Source: Nemopilema nomurai
Taxonomy: Eukaryota; Cnidaria; Scyphozoa; Rhizostomeae; Rhizostomatidae
DNA: 64,000 nucleotides
Reading direction: 5' to 3'
NCBI GenBank assembly: GCA_003864495.1
Contig: ML133442.1
Location: 685,731-749,730, forward strand
Of this stretch, positions 41,801 to 53,800 are shown in pieces; position 1 is the first letter of the stretch; each line of letters starts with the position of its first letter. A program made the translations under genes and the position numbers. The notes below the pieces were generated by a model. It worked only from the letters and a program-made list of their open reading frames with translations, was not told the DNA's origin and did not search any database.

Positions 41801-42249
41801 TACGAAATGTGGACGTAAGGCCACCGCAAATCGCCAAAAAGCCACCACAATACCGCCCCGCTGTTGATGACGACGACGAAGCCCCCCCGAGGCCTCCGCC
41901 CCCGTCCAGCATTTCTCCACTGGATATTGTTAGGTCGTCCTCGAGTTCAAGCCCCAGTCCTCAGCCTTCACGGGGGGACAGGTTCAGTTTTTCTCAAAGG
42001 ACCGTGTCCAATGTAACCGCCCCTAATAACGCGAGGCAGAATCCTGTAAACCCCCCCACTAGAGTCTTTTCCCCGACAGGTCTCTATCAACCTCGTTCCG
42101 CGTCCAGTTCGAGGTCACCATCACGAGAGGATCCTGCTAGCCTCGACTTCAAGCAGAAGATGAAAATGTTTGGTGTTCCTCAGAAAAATGACCCAACAGT
42201 GGACGCGAGGTCAACATTTTCGAAGAAGCAACGTGAATATATGGACTAG
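20802..42249 (+). CDS. AFDN: Afadin (adherens-junction scaffold), 18 exons, one frame break
   Basis: Scaffold linking nectin-type adhesion molecules and Rap/Ras GTPases to F-actin at cell junctions. Exons: 20802-20912, 23706-23898, 24390-25607, 26368-26524, 27530-27883, 28428-28573, 29919-30142, 30608-30909, 31189-31333, 31929-32126, 33019-33087, 33803-33840, 34248-34337, 34734-34799, 35425-35498, 35639-35757, 36057-37237, 40885-42249. About 2016 residues (human about 1820). Domains: RA1 (about 38-130), RA2 (234-340), FHA (391-478), DIL (597-1016, with MANASELLHFLKQD and ELARSDGREV), PDZ (1052-1150, GLGLSIVAAK), an Arg/Glu-rich helix of about 300 residues (1215-1530), and a Pro-rich tail. Exon 3 changes frame at about 24540-24600. 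The total length is one base short of a multiple of three, so a one-base loss fits. Elsewhere the phases agree. Confidence 0.95.
20913..23705 (+). other. Afadin intron 1
   Basis: 2.8-kb AT-rich first intron. I see no exon, RNA gene or recognisable transposon in it. Confidence 0.6.
24125..24310 (+). mobile_element. Penelope-like element 3' fragment in afadin intron 2
   Basis: Shares long words (CTCTGAGGAGTGTC, GACGAAAAAGTACTTTAAGT, ATGCAAAAACT) with 47880-47975 and, inverted, with 10975-11040. The short ORF here is the tail of the GIY-YIG frame region. Coding similarity is lost. Confidence 0.6.
27110..27185 (+). repeat. Irregular tandem repeat in afadin intron 4
   Basis: Approximate 12-base units around the word TTTCTGCGTGTG, imperfect and with variable spacing. 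Confidence 0.6.
31682..31706 (-). repeat. Interstitial telomere-type repeat
   Basis: Four units of CCCTAA (the first lacks one C), which is TTAGGG on the minus strand, within afadin intron 9. This is the metazoan telomere repeat, far from any chromosome end visible here. Confidence 0.9.
35291..35350 (+). repeat. 10-bp tandem repeat in afadin intron 14
   Basis: Six decamers of the GCGTTNNCCT type, with a 20-bp higher-order alternation (GCGTTCCTTT then GCGTTGTCCT). It ends just before exon 15. Confidence 0.85.
37238..40884 (+). other. Afadin intron 17 (3.6 kb)
   Basis: Contains a C run near 37379-37386, the pyrimidine tract annotated separately, an AT-rich segment (39090-39370) with a short (AT)n run, and no recognised coding sequence. 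Small ORFs on both strands lack motifs. Confidence 0.55.
37612..37985 (+). repeat. Polypyrimidine tract (CTCTTCCTTTCCTC type)
   Basis: About 370 bases almost free of purines on the plus strand, built from CTTCC and TCTTCC words. The ORFs on either strand are low-complexity artefacts. Confidence 0.93.
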
Positions 42250-43920
42250 AGACTTTTACATTTTGGGTAGCTTTGTATATGATATGAATTCCTTTTGCCA
42301 GTTAGTTTGACAGATAAAGCATATTCGTGTAATTACATAGTCCTGCATTAGATTCTCATTCGAGTTACAGCATGCATTGATTACCGTATCTTTTTAACTG
42401 GGCTACCGCCGCCTGAAGGGTTTCATCGTTACATTCGTTACATTAGTGACATTCTGAGCTCTCTGTAGGATTGACCCGGGATTGTAGAATTGAATGGTAC
42501 TTGTGTGATATTATCAATAAGTTTCATACAAAGATAAATGTCCTATACGGTACGGGAGGTGTCTATTATTCGTAATATGAAGCAACGCGTCTCTGACTTT
42601 GCTGTTGTTTGGTTCCATGAAATTGACGACAGCTGATGGTTCTCATGGCGTCTTCAATAACAACTGCGGGGCCTGATGGTGTTGGGGCGTTACACCTTTT
42701 CTTAAAGCGCTACTGTTCCGGAATAAATTGAAAGCTACCAGTCGTAGGTCAACTGATGCTACGCAGTATACTTTTTTATGAATTAATGCAATTATTCATG
42801 GTCTTGAACATGACTCGAAGTTGGGCGAGAATTTGCTTTGAATCACCGCCCGTTCTAGGTCATGTTAAAAATGAAGAGAATAATGTTGTTGAGCTCACGC
42901 GAGGCAGAGCTTAAATTTTAACTAATGTTCCCAACTCAGAGCATGAGGAGTGTCAGAAGAGACGCGTGTTGATTTTCACTGAGCTTTTCGTAACTAAATA
43001 AATAGAACTAAAATAGATGCTTGAATACGCATCGCTGAGGTTAACATCGTATGTAACGAGGCATCACGATTGAAAGTACGATAGCGAAGTGATGAGTGAG
43101 ATGAATGGTGGGATAGTTGTTAGGAGGACAAATGGTGGAAATAGATGTTGAAGACGTGTGAGAAGGGATGAATGCAGAATGAATGCAGAATGAATGAGAA
43201 GGGAGAAAGTAGCGAGAATAAAGTTGGCATGAATTAAAACAAAAAAGTCACTACAACATCAGCAAGCAACAGTCGAAATAGTATACCATTATACATCCTG
43301 CCAAAATAACACGGATTACTTAATGCTTAAGGTATGTTGCATTTTGAATGTTACTCCCTTGAGTTTGCTCTCCATGGAAGATCCAAGTATCCAATTAGAT
43401 CCAGTCACCTTGGTAGGAGATCGTCCTTTTTAAGAGAATCAATGGCCAAAACTGTTCCCTTTGAGGAGGTGGCATGAAAATAGAGTAATGTAATATTTAC
43501 AAAGTGTACTTCAAGGATCAAATTAGAAGCCTTATCGTATTGGAACCAAGAGCGCGGTGCATAAAACACCGCCACATCCATCTTTAGGACACTGAGTTAT
43601 AGTCAGTAATCCTGGACACTCTGAAGCCCAGGAACCGCGCAGCGGCCGTTGAAGGGGGAGCCGGAGTGGAGGTCCAGCAGCCCATTACCTGAAAATGATC
43701 TGAAGCAACGTCATTTAAAGAGTCGGAAAGCGCTTCTTTGCGTTTGTGTGCATCATGCTAAGAAATATTTCAATAAACTATCAGAGAACTACCCTTCTCT
43801 TAAAAAACCACCCCTTTGTTTTATCATAGCCACCTTTCAAGTCAGTGCATCAACAAGTTCATCATCTTTCACAGAAAACTTTCACCATTACCAGTGCATT
43901 TATGAGCACACATAAATATA
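42250..43920 (+). other. Afadin 3'UTR and intergenic spacer
   Basis: A candidate AATAAA lies at 42722-42727, 473 bases after the stop. The rest shows no gene. The ORF at 43649-43915 ends inside MITE-flanking sequence and has no motif. Confidence 0.4.
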
Positions 43921-44321
43921 CACGCTTTTTTATATAAGGAACCATTAATAAGGAACCTACATGTAGAAGGCCGAAATATTTAAAGAACTTACACTACTAA
44001 AAACGAAATTCCTAAGGAACCTATCGATTTGTAAAAATTTTTATAACTGCAAGCATCAAGAACTAAAAAGCCGGTTCCATTCATTTGCAGCCAATACTCG
44101 CATAGATTGTTTGCTATTCGTGTGTCAAGTGCTTTATTGAGTAGTTTCCGCATATTCTATCTTGCCCCCCTCTCTATTAAGTGTTAAGGCTTATTGGTGT
44201 GCAGTGAAAATTAAGGAACTTTTAAAGAACTTTTAGTACTAAAGTCTGACGATTTAAGGTGTATGAATAAGGAACTTTTGGAACTAGACCTTGAGGTAGG
44301 TTCCTTATTAAAAAAAGCGTG
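43921..44321 (-). mobile_element. MITE copy 2 (inverted relative to copy 1)
   Basis: Starts CACGCTTTTTTATATAAGG and ends TTATTAAAAAAAGCGTG, with TA on both sides (43919-43920 and 44322-44323). The interior is the reverse complement of 19527-19977 without the 11-bp array expansion. Non-autonomous. Confidence 0.85.
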
Positions 44322-44803
44322 TACATACGTATTTTTTGATAAAGCAGTATAGTTTAGTAAAAGGCATCATCTGCTGATGTGGGCCAGCATAACTACATAC
44401 TTACACTCAAGGTTAATGTACTTACAAAAATATGTTTTAAAAATAAACATTATATAGACGTATAAACATACAATCGTCGTTCCCGCAATCATTCCTTTGG
44501 TTGATAAATGACGAGTGCTCAAAAGATAAACTATCAATCATGCTTTGTGTAATTCAGAAGTTATCTCAGCTGACATAGATTTGTACACGACTGGCTTCTT
44601 TTCATTGTCATCCATTTATTAAAATGTAAAAAGTCAAATTTCCACTTGGAAAAGTTTTTAAAACAATCTTTGAATCTCTATCAATCTAGATCAATGCCAA
44701 CATTTCCCGCGTCTTGCCTACCTTTGTCAGCCATTATGGTATCAGTTTGTGATCGAGGCTGCAGAACACTTTTGCATGTGCCACTTAGATAAAAATTGTT
44801 AAA

Positions 44804-47800
44804 ATGGCGCACCCGGTATTAAGAAGTCTTGGCAGAATGACCTGTAGTGCAAACCAAGGAGGATCGAACGTGAGTATATTTGTCTTCTGTTTTCCAACTT
44901 GTTTGATGTAATGTTTGTCGATGTACTGTTGTCATCGAGACATAACTCGAAGGCTGATCATGCGTCCAACTGGAAAAAACATGCGTTTGATCCTAATTAT
45001 GCACAATCCATCGTGCATAAAATTGTGGCATATTCTCTCTTTTGTGTATTCTTTGTCCCTATGTGTGATACATCTAATGTATGCTAGCAATACTTCCAGA
45101 GGGCTAAGTCGGTGTTTCGATCTTTCAGAATTAAGTGCCCTTCTTTTCACCCATCCGGCTTTTAATAACCTACAGCCCAGTATGGATTCCATACATGGCA
45201 GCTGCACTTCCGAGGAAATTCTCTGAAAATTTGAGTGCACTCTTGCACACCCAAGTGATGGGTGTTATTTTGGGCGTGGTTTGGGCGTAGTCTTGGGAGT
45301 GGCTCAAATTTACACGGCTTCCTTCACAGATGGCAAAACGTCTCTTTAAATTTGTTTGCAACAGGGAGTGGAAAAAGTGTGTTGTTATAAACTGTCCAAA
45401 TATGTGGAAAATAGATGACTCCTGTACTTTTTAAAATAATGTCAAGGATATTATATCAAGGAATATCAAGGAATATCATATTATATTAAAAACAATATCA
45501 AGGATCTTAGCCACCATAAAAAAAAACAATTTTCTGTTTAGAAGTAAAAGCTTCATGAGGAGTAAGTCAAAAGAAACTTTTGTTCCAATTGCTTTTCTTT
45601 TGAAAATTATAGGCATTTGAATTTTCTCAAGAGAGACTCATTGAAAGGATTCTTCAATGTTTCTATCATTTTTAAATGCTTGTGATATTTCTGTCAGGAA
45701 ATTTTCTTCAGTTCTAATGTTCTACTTAAGTTGGGGAAGTGTATTTTCAGTATCTAGGTCATTTTGGTAGAATTTCGCAATTCGCAATTCGAAATTCTGG
45801 ACATTAAAAATAGGTGTAGTTGTTTGTAAAAAAGCTTTGGACACAGACAGCTGGTCCATAATTCATACAAAAGGCAAAGACTCTGGGGCTCTAATTGAGC
45901 AAAAGCCCAACTTTGTTAATCTACGTTTTGAACACTAAAATCTAATTGATAATTTTGAATCTCGCTTTTTTCTAAAAAGTGCCAGTTTTGAACTTGAAAG
46001 AGCTCCTTTTTGTCATAAACATACCCTTTTTATAAAAAAATGTTGTTTATCATGCCCCCATAATGCAGAAATTCACCTCTTATTACTGTGATCTTCTTTA
46101 ACAAGTTCCCATGCCTCAGGCACCTCACACCCTGATATGAAATGATGTAGGAACGATACATACAGTTTTCATATAACTTGCACACATTGCTTTGAAATTT
46201 AATGCACACTCAAATGTGCACACTTATAACAAGTGCACTCTTGCACACTAAGGTAATTGCTTGTGCACTCCTGAGATCTCATTGAAATCCAGACGGCCTA
46301 CAGCTTTGCGATTGCGAGCTGGGGCTGTGTTGTTACAAATTGGTGTGGCGTGAATCCTTTTACAGTGGAATCCTGTAATATTTCCTTTCTCGAGAAGTGT
46401 GAAGCTTGGAAGCTACCTGGTAAAACTAGGTAGGATGGAAAGGTCTGAATGACTTTGCAGAATTCAAGGGTTGCAAAACCCAGGCAAAGGCAAAATAAAC
46501 ATTGTTTTTTGTGAAAAAGGATCCTGCCCTGCAAAATTAAGTGATGCCTTGCAATTCTTGAAGCAAAGGCTCAATTGTAGGCTTCTAATGAAAGCTTTAC
46601 TAGAGTATGTTTCTCTTCATCAATGGTATATTAACCGATTTCTATGCATTAAAAGCATAAATCAATTGTCAAGTTTGACTTTGCTTTGTAAAAAAGCTTA
46701 CATTTCATGGCACTACCTCTTGGCTACATTAATAACAACGTAAGTTCAATTTGTTTGGGCCTTACTCTATTGAAAGCAGAACTGCAACTTTACTTTGGAA
46801 CAAGTTATTATGAGCTCTGGGTCCTTTCCTACAGGCAAAAATTACTATGTTTCTAAAACACTACTCCCCCTCACCCCAACCAAAACTAACTGGAATTTTG
46901 GTGCTGAACCCAGGTTGGCAAACTTAAGTTTTGTTGTATTATTAGTCCTACTGAGGCTTAAAAGTCTTAAACAATTTTAACAGTCTTGAAATATTGACAA
47001 AAAGGGGAAGTACATATATTAGAAAAGGAGAGCAGTAAAAATATCCCAACAATAACTGTAGTTTATGTGTGTGGTGTTGTCAAAACATACTAATCATGTT
47101 AAGGGTGTGAAAGGGTGGTTTATCATAGATTGATTTAATGTGCCCACTGGCATCCACTTTCTTTTTTCAAAATATACATACTGGCAACCAAAATATTTGC
47201 ATGTCGATTTGAATGAGATGTCTGATTTAATAATTTTACTTGCTTTGAGTAGTCAATGAAAGCTTCATTGCTTTATTCCTTCCTCTGATGTCAGTATACA
47301 ATATACAAGGGTTAGAGGAAAGAATAAAGCAGCATATTACCATGAGCATTAGGGACCGCTCCCTCAAAGAGAGACCTGCCAACCCAAAATTCCAAAAGAC
47401 AATGTCCAAATTAAGTGTGATTGGGCTCTAGGGCAACATCTTTTAAGAAAAGCAGATTACACCAAAATCTGTACTGAAGACAATTTTTGGTAGAAAGAGT
47501 GCATTGACTATGCAAAAACTATGTTTCTGCCAGGCCTTTTCGTGATGACATTTCTGCAAGGGGGACGAACTGCCCGCGTGGTTCAGCTTACGAGGGCGAT
47601 CATCCGTCTGACAATATTTGTTAAAAGGAAGTCCTTCAGGACCTGAGGGGAAATTAGGGTATTTCCCCAAACGATTGCCTAACGTTTGATGTAATGATGT
47701 TTAATGTGTGAACGAATGTAATTATTTATAACAATATGTAGGTCGTCTTTCCACCTAGGTGTTTTGGAGTCTGTCTGTTTTGGATTTCAATGGAAAATCC

Positions 47801-50800
47801 CATTTTTTGTAGACAGAAAGAGTTCGTCTTTTCCTTGGGCTCTTCAAGAGTTAGGTGTTAAGTAACGCTGATCGGTCAGCTTTTGGTTACTTTCTGACGT
47901 TTGCATACTCTGAGGAGTGTCGGACGAAAAAGTTCTTTAAGTATGCAAAAACTTGTTCCGCTTTTTACTGCTATTGTGAAGATTTTTAATGCCAAAAATA
48001 AGGAAAGGATGCTTTATTTTCATTATCAACTTGACCTTTCATGAAGGAATACCGTGACTTTTAGGAACGGACTTGAAATCAATCAAAGTTCGCTTTTTGA
48101 AGTTCTTCTTCAGAGTATGAATCGTAATCTAATTCCGACTCGCTTGAAATTTTTTTCTCCCTCGTCCTCCCCGATGGAATCGTCTATGTTTTCATATTCT
48201 TTTGGAGCCTCAACGCAAAGCGTTTAACTTTGAGGCTCCTCTACAACAGTCATTCGATTTTTCTCCAAATAAATATCAACAGCCCGTTCTAGTATTAAAT
48301 TGAATACTGAGTACTGAATTGAATTATAGAGACAGCAAAAATAGCCACATGCTCTTCCTTTTTCTTGCGGGTGACACATGTTTTTTTGCGAGGGCGGTTA
48401 ACTGCCCGCGTCAATGATCTGGCGAGGGCGATGGCGAGAGCGAGGGCGATCGCCCGCGTAAAACGAAAAGACCTGTTTCTGCTTTTTTCTGCTCAAATTG
48501 ATCAATACGCCTGTTTACGACTTCTAATTAAAATTGATAATGTGAATAGTGTAGTGTGCTGATTGGCTATGTTAAGGGGAAAGAGATCCACTGCTCCTTT
48601 CACAATGTAGCTGAATTAGAAAACAAAGGAGAATACTCTGGCTTTTTCGCGATGTCAGCATTTTTTGCATTTTAAGCTTCAAGTAAATTTCTGCCAACTT
48701 TGACATTTAATAACCAAACAGTGTCATCATATGTCAAATCACTGTGAATTCTGGATGTCCCATGGACACTATCTTAGGCTGTAATTTTACATTTTATTGA
48801 CAAAATAATTTCAAAAATTTACTACATTTTCAAACAGCATAAGGATTCTTTTATGATAAGTAATTCTGATTAACATTAACAAGATCTGTTAAAAATGTGT
48901 ATAATACCCTGCTTGACAGTAGAGGGTTTAGTTAATAAAATTTTAAAAACTTCTTTAAGCAGAAAGAATTTTGGAAATATTTGGCTCAAGCTTTTGTATC
49001 AGCTCATGTCATGTAGTGAGTTTTGGTGTTGAAAAATTTGCACTTCAAGGCCTCCAGAAAATTTTTTTAAAATAATATACTTGATATTAGGTTACAATAT
49101 TGATATGAAATCAAAATTTTTTCTTAAGGCATGACATGTTAACTATCAATACTCATTGAGCAAGGCTTCATAAAAACAAAACAACGCGGGAATAAAAACA
49201 ACGCGGGAATAAAAAAAACGCGGGCTATAAAATGCCCTTGCCAGTTTGGCTGCGTGGGCTTTTCAGCCCTTGCAGGACTGTTGATTATTTTTTTATAATT
49301 GAGTGTTTACAAAGGCAAAAATACATTACCTTACCAATTCTTTAAACACTATTCACCTTCAGAAGACATTTTTGTGTGTATTTCTACCTTCAAATTGACA
49401 GTGCAATTTCATTATATTTGCTTTTCAGATGTCGCTAAATTTTATATTTGGTAACATTGTTTATCCCATCAACAAAAGTTTTCACCGCTGTTTTTATTTC
49501 CCCTTTATAGAATGGACTTTTGATGATGGAATCGTAGTTTTTCGCACAAACTTTACACCAAACATAATTCACCACAGTCGTCCCATTTTTTCATCAGTTT
49601 TGAATCCAATAACATTCTCTTTTCCCCAAGAAAGAAAAGTACTGAGTTTTACTGTTTCTGCCTTCGCCATGTTGCGCAGGTCAAATGTGGCGTTATTGGG
49701 ACTGCCTAGTTCATATATCGTGATTTGAAAAGAAATTGTTTTTCAGTATTTGACAGTATTTCTGTATTTTTAAGTATTTGACAGTATGGTGTTACGTTTC
49801 TCACTTTAATGTTCCTTTCTTGCGAACACATTTCCTATTCCACTGCAAGTTTTAAGAGGATAATTCAATAGTTTGTTAATATATAAAAGGAAATGCAACT
49901 ATTTATAATGCCATTTGATAAACATATAGACGTTATTTACTAACAACCTGATATTTAGCGGTAATAGTTAAAACATTTGGAAGCTAAACTGTGCGGATTT
50001 AATGAGAACGTTGGTTTGAAAAACTGCGCGGGCGAAAAAAAGTCCTCGCGAAATTATTTTGCGTGGGGTTTGCGCGGGCGCGGGCTATAGCATTATTTTG
50101 GTTTGAAAGAATAACCAATTAATATCCTCCCCAGTTAATGTAAGTCATACACTTGCATTGTATGATTTTGCTTCTGAAAAGTCTTAGATAGCTTGATCGC
50201 TATACAAGTTCCAATGAGAGTTCTAAGATTAGTAATAATTTTGAAAAAAAATCACTTTTTGCAGGGTTTGATCAGGCAAGCACTTCAGCGAAACATTTCA
50301 CCTAGTATGAAAGGTAAGAAACACTTGTATAATAACAAAAAATCCCACTAGGTCGATGGCACTCCTTTGCAAATCATGCCTGCTGCCTGACATCATACAA
50401 TAATTTTGTATTCATTGCCAAATCTACTACAATTCATATAAATTGAATGAAACTTTTGATATTTGATATCTAGATTTAAATTTCAATCTAGATCTACCTT
50501 GATTAAATCATCATTACTGTGTAGAACTCTGTCTGCATGCAACAGATTCAATTTTCATATGCGATGAATGTATGATTCTTTTTGTGTTTTGTAGTACATG
50601 ATAATTTCAAATATTCATTATTTCCTTTTATTTGGTTCCTTGGAATATACTAATGATTTGTCAAGATTTTGCCACAGACTTTAAGTTTGTTTTCTGAAAT
50701 TTAATCCTTTCTTGTTCATTTGCATTTTTTTCTTTTAAGCCATGTTTTTTCCCTCCTAATAAACAATTTCATTTAGACTATATGGAAGTTTACCTTGTAA

Positions 50801-53800
50801 TAGTTAAAGGGCAATTAATTCCTTTTTAGGCATAGTTGCTGAGATTTCATTGACAACTAAAAGCTCCAAATCTCCTTTGCGAAATATGTATGTCATGCTT
50901 AATTTTTTCTTGTTACTCTTTCTCTTTTAAAGTTTTTTTCTTGTCACAAGCAAGAGCAGTTGCACTTTGAGCAGTTTTGAGGGTTAATTGCTCATATTGA
51001 GTCATCATTCCATCAATCATAATCTGTTATCCACTGTAGCCACTGCTGTTTCGTGACTTGCTTAAAAACAGATCCTAACTTGTTTTTACTAGGGGTGTAC
51101 TGGATCAGGATTTTTAGAATCCGGCCGGAACCGGATTTACCGGATTTCTTCATGGAATATCTGGCCGGATTTTACCGGATAATCTGGCCATTACTAATTT
51201 TTCAGTAATAAAAAGTTTTGAGCCACTTTGCGAAAAATGTATCTATAGCCCCAGAAGATCAAAGAGACCAATTGCGGGTTGCCAGATTGAATTTTCAAAA
51301 GAAGGCTAACCGGTGAGCAGGCCAAAATGCTCATAAAAAGGCCAAATCAAAAACTTTCTCAAGAATCCATCGAGCAGGCACTGGTTATATTTCTACGCTT
51401 GTGTCTTTTAGATAATTTCTTAACTTTAATAAGAACCTTACTTTTTTCAAAACCCTTTGCTAATATCAAGATAATTTTTAGGTTATTGTACAAAGTGTTA
51501 ACTACTAATTATTCCATGAATGTAGTAATTACTCATTAATTTTAGACTTTCTGCTAAAAAGGCCCAACAGGTCAAATTTAAGTTCTTCCAAGGAATGGCG
51601 AGAAGTTGCTTTTCTTGCATCACAATCTGGAACGATTGTAGCTTTTTTATGTTTGACTGTTTTTATGTTTGACTGCCGACTGGGACGCTTTTACCTTTTA
51701 AATCTATGTTCAAGTTTGTTCTATTGCTTTTAATTTTGTTGTTCTTTGTATCTACACTTTTTAACTTGTTTTTTCGAGAAATTTTCTTAATTACGATTAA
51801 AATTTTGGACAATTTCAAAAACAAATCCGGCGGGAACCGGATTATCAAAGAATCAGCGATCCGGAGCCTGATTATCCGACCTACCGGATACCCGGTGCAC
51901 TCCCAGTTTTTACCCAACTGGGATAAAAGTAGAATGTAGTTGAATTAAGTGGAAAAGAAACATTCTATATCCTATGTGAATGCATATATCCTATATATAT
52001 CCTTATTTAATTTTTGTAACAGTATTTAATAAGGACTTACAAATACAAAAAGTTTATGGAATAAAGTATCCATTTGCTTCATCATCATATATATTTACTA
52101 TTGCTGCCCCTGTTGTTTTGAACAATCCATATCAATTTCCCTTCAAAAATTCACTTTTTTGAAGTGGCCCTCTTTCTGATACCCTTGCTTCTACCTGCTA
52201 ACCTGTTCCGAAGTTATATTGTGTATAAAAATGCAAATAGGGGATATCAATTAGCTATAATAACCTAAAGAGGCTCTGTCATAGTTTCAATAAAAAGATA
52301 GTCCTCTATATACCTCGCACGCCAAGAAGAAATAAGATCCATGATGGCATAAACCAAATCTTTGATTTCTCAAAAAACTTCATAACATCAATCATGTGCA
52401 AAAGCTTGTTTTTCGTGGGCTCCTCGTTTACCAAATTGAATTGAATGGCTTAAGTCTGGGAACTCGTCCGTGTTCTCACCAGTATTTTGGTCATACTTTT
52501 GTCATACTTTTTCAAATAGCATCACAGTTCATCTTTTTCTACGTCTACGAGTCTTTTCACCAGAAATAAAGCAGGACCAAATTTTATTGTGATTAATTTC
52601 ATTTACCATAAGTGGAAATTTGATCCATTGAATTAACTGATTTGCTGTGGTGGAAGTTCCAACGGTTTGGTGGCCATGTCGTACGTAAAGACACAAACAA
52701 GAAGTTCATGTCAAAGCCTGGAGCCATGAATTTTAATTGGACCATCAACTGTTAGAATCAGCAACTGTTAGAAACGAAGGCAAAATGCAATTTTGATAAA
52801 TTCGAGATCATACAGCGACCAGAAATGCAATCGAATGAATGTCGCGTAGTACCTAATTTAACGGAAGCAGAAACAGTTGAGACGTTTTTGCACACTTAAA
52901 GCACACTTTGCGTTCGACCCTTCGTGAGGACGTGAAATTCTGTCAGATAGTACCAGCCTAATATTATCAAATGGCTATGCAATAACGAAGACATGCACTG
53001 AAAACGTAATCCGTATTGGTAATTGGCTGCTTGAGTTTCGCAAAGCTTTAATCACAGGCACAAAAACATCACACACCTACAAACCTGGTTTGGAGGAAGG
53101 GTTTGGTCAGGAATCGAGGAGGTTTTGTTGACAAAGATTAAATTTTCTATTGTTGGTATTGCTCTTATAAGCGTGGAAAATAAATGATCAATAAATACAC
53201 GGAACCATTAAAAATCATGTCAACTCTTTGTAGCTGGTAAGCTTATATTTTAAAACTTTGTCAAATAAGAAAAATCATGTTTGATTAGTCAATGTGATGG
53301 AGAAGAGGAAGTCTATGAGGGAATACTCATGCGTGTTCGGAAAAAATCATTGTGAAAATTCGTTTGGAAAAGTAAAACCAAACAGAAGAGAGAAGAAAAG
53401 TTTCATGACAACTTTCGTAATCGAATTTTGGCGATTTTGCAAATGTTAATACAGTTTTTGACACCCAGTTGCTTTTAGATGCTCTCACCTTTAGATGCTC
53501 TCACCTTTAGATGCTGAATCCTTTGTTTCCCCCTTCCCTGCCCCAATACCTTCCAATTTATGAATCGCTTTCTTAAGAATGTAGCCTCCCTTGTACAATT
53601 GATATGGGAAGTTCCAATGTCATTTGTTGTTACATGTTGTTACAAAGAAATTACATGCCTTTGTCTGGTTCAAAAGACGCCGTCGAGCGATTTGCCTGTA
53701 ATTATATATTTTGTTAAAACGAGGAAGATTGGGAGCATAATTTAAGGTTTGGAGGAAGGTCAAAAAGATTTTTGCAGCTTTTCTGTCTGGACTGGAGATG

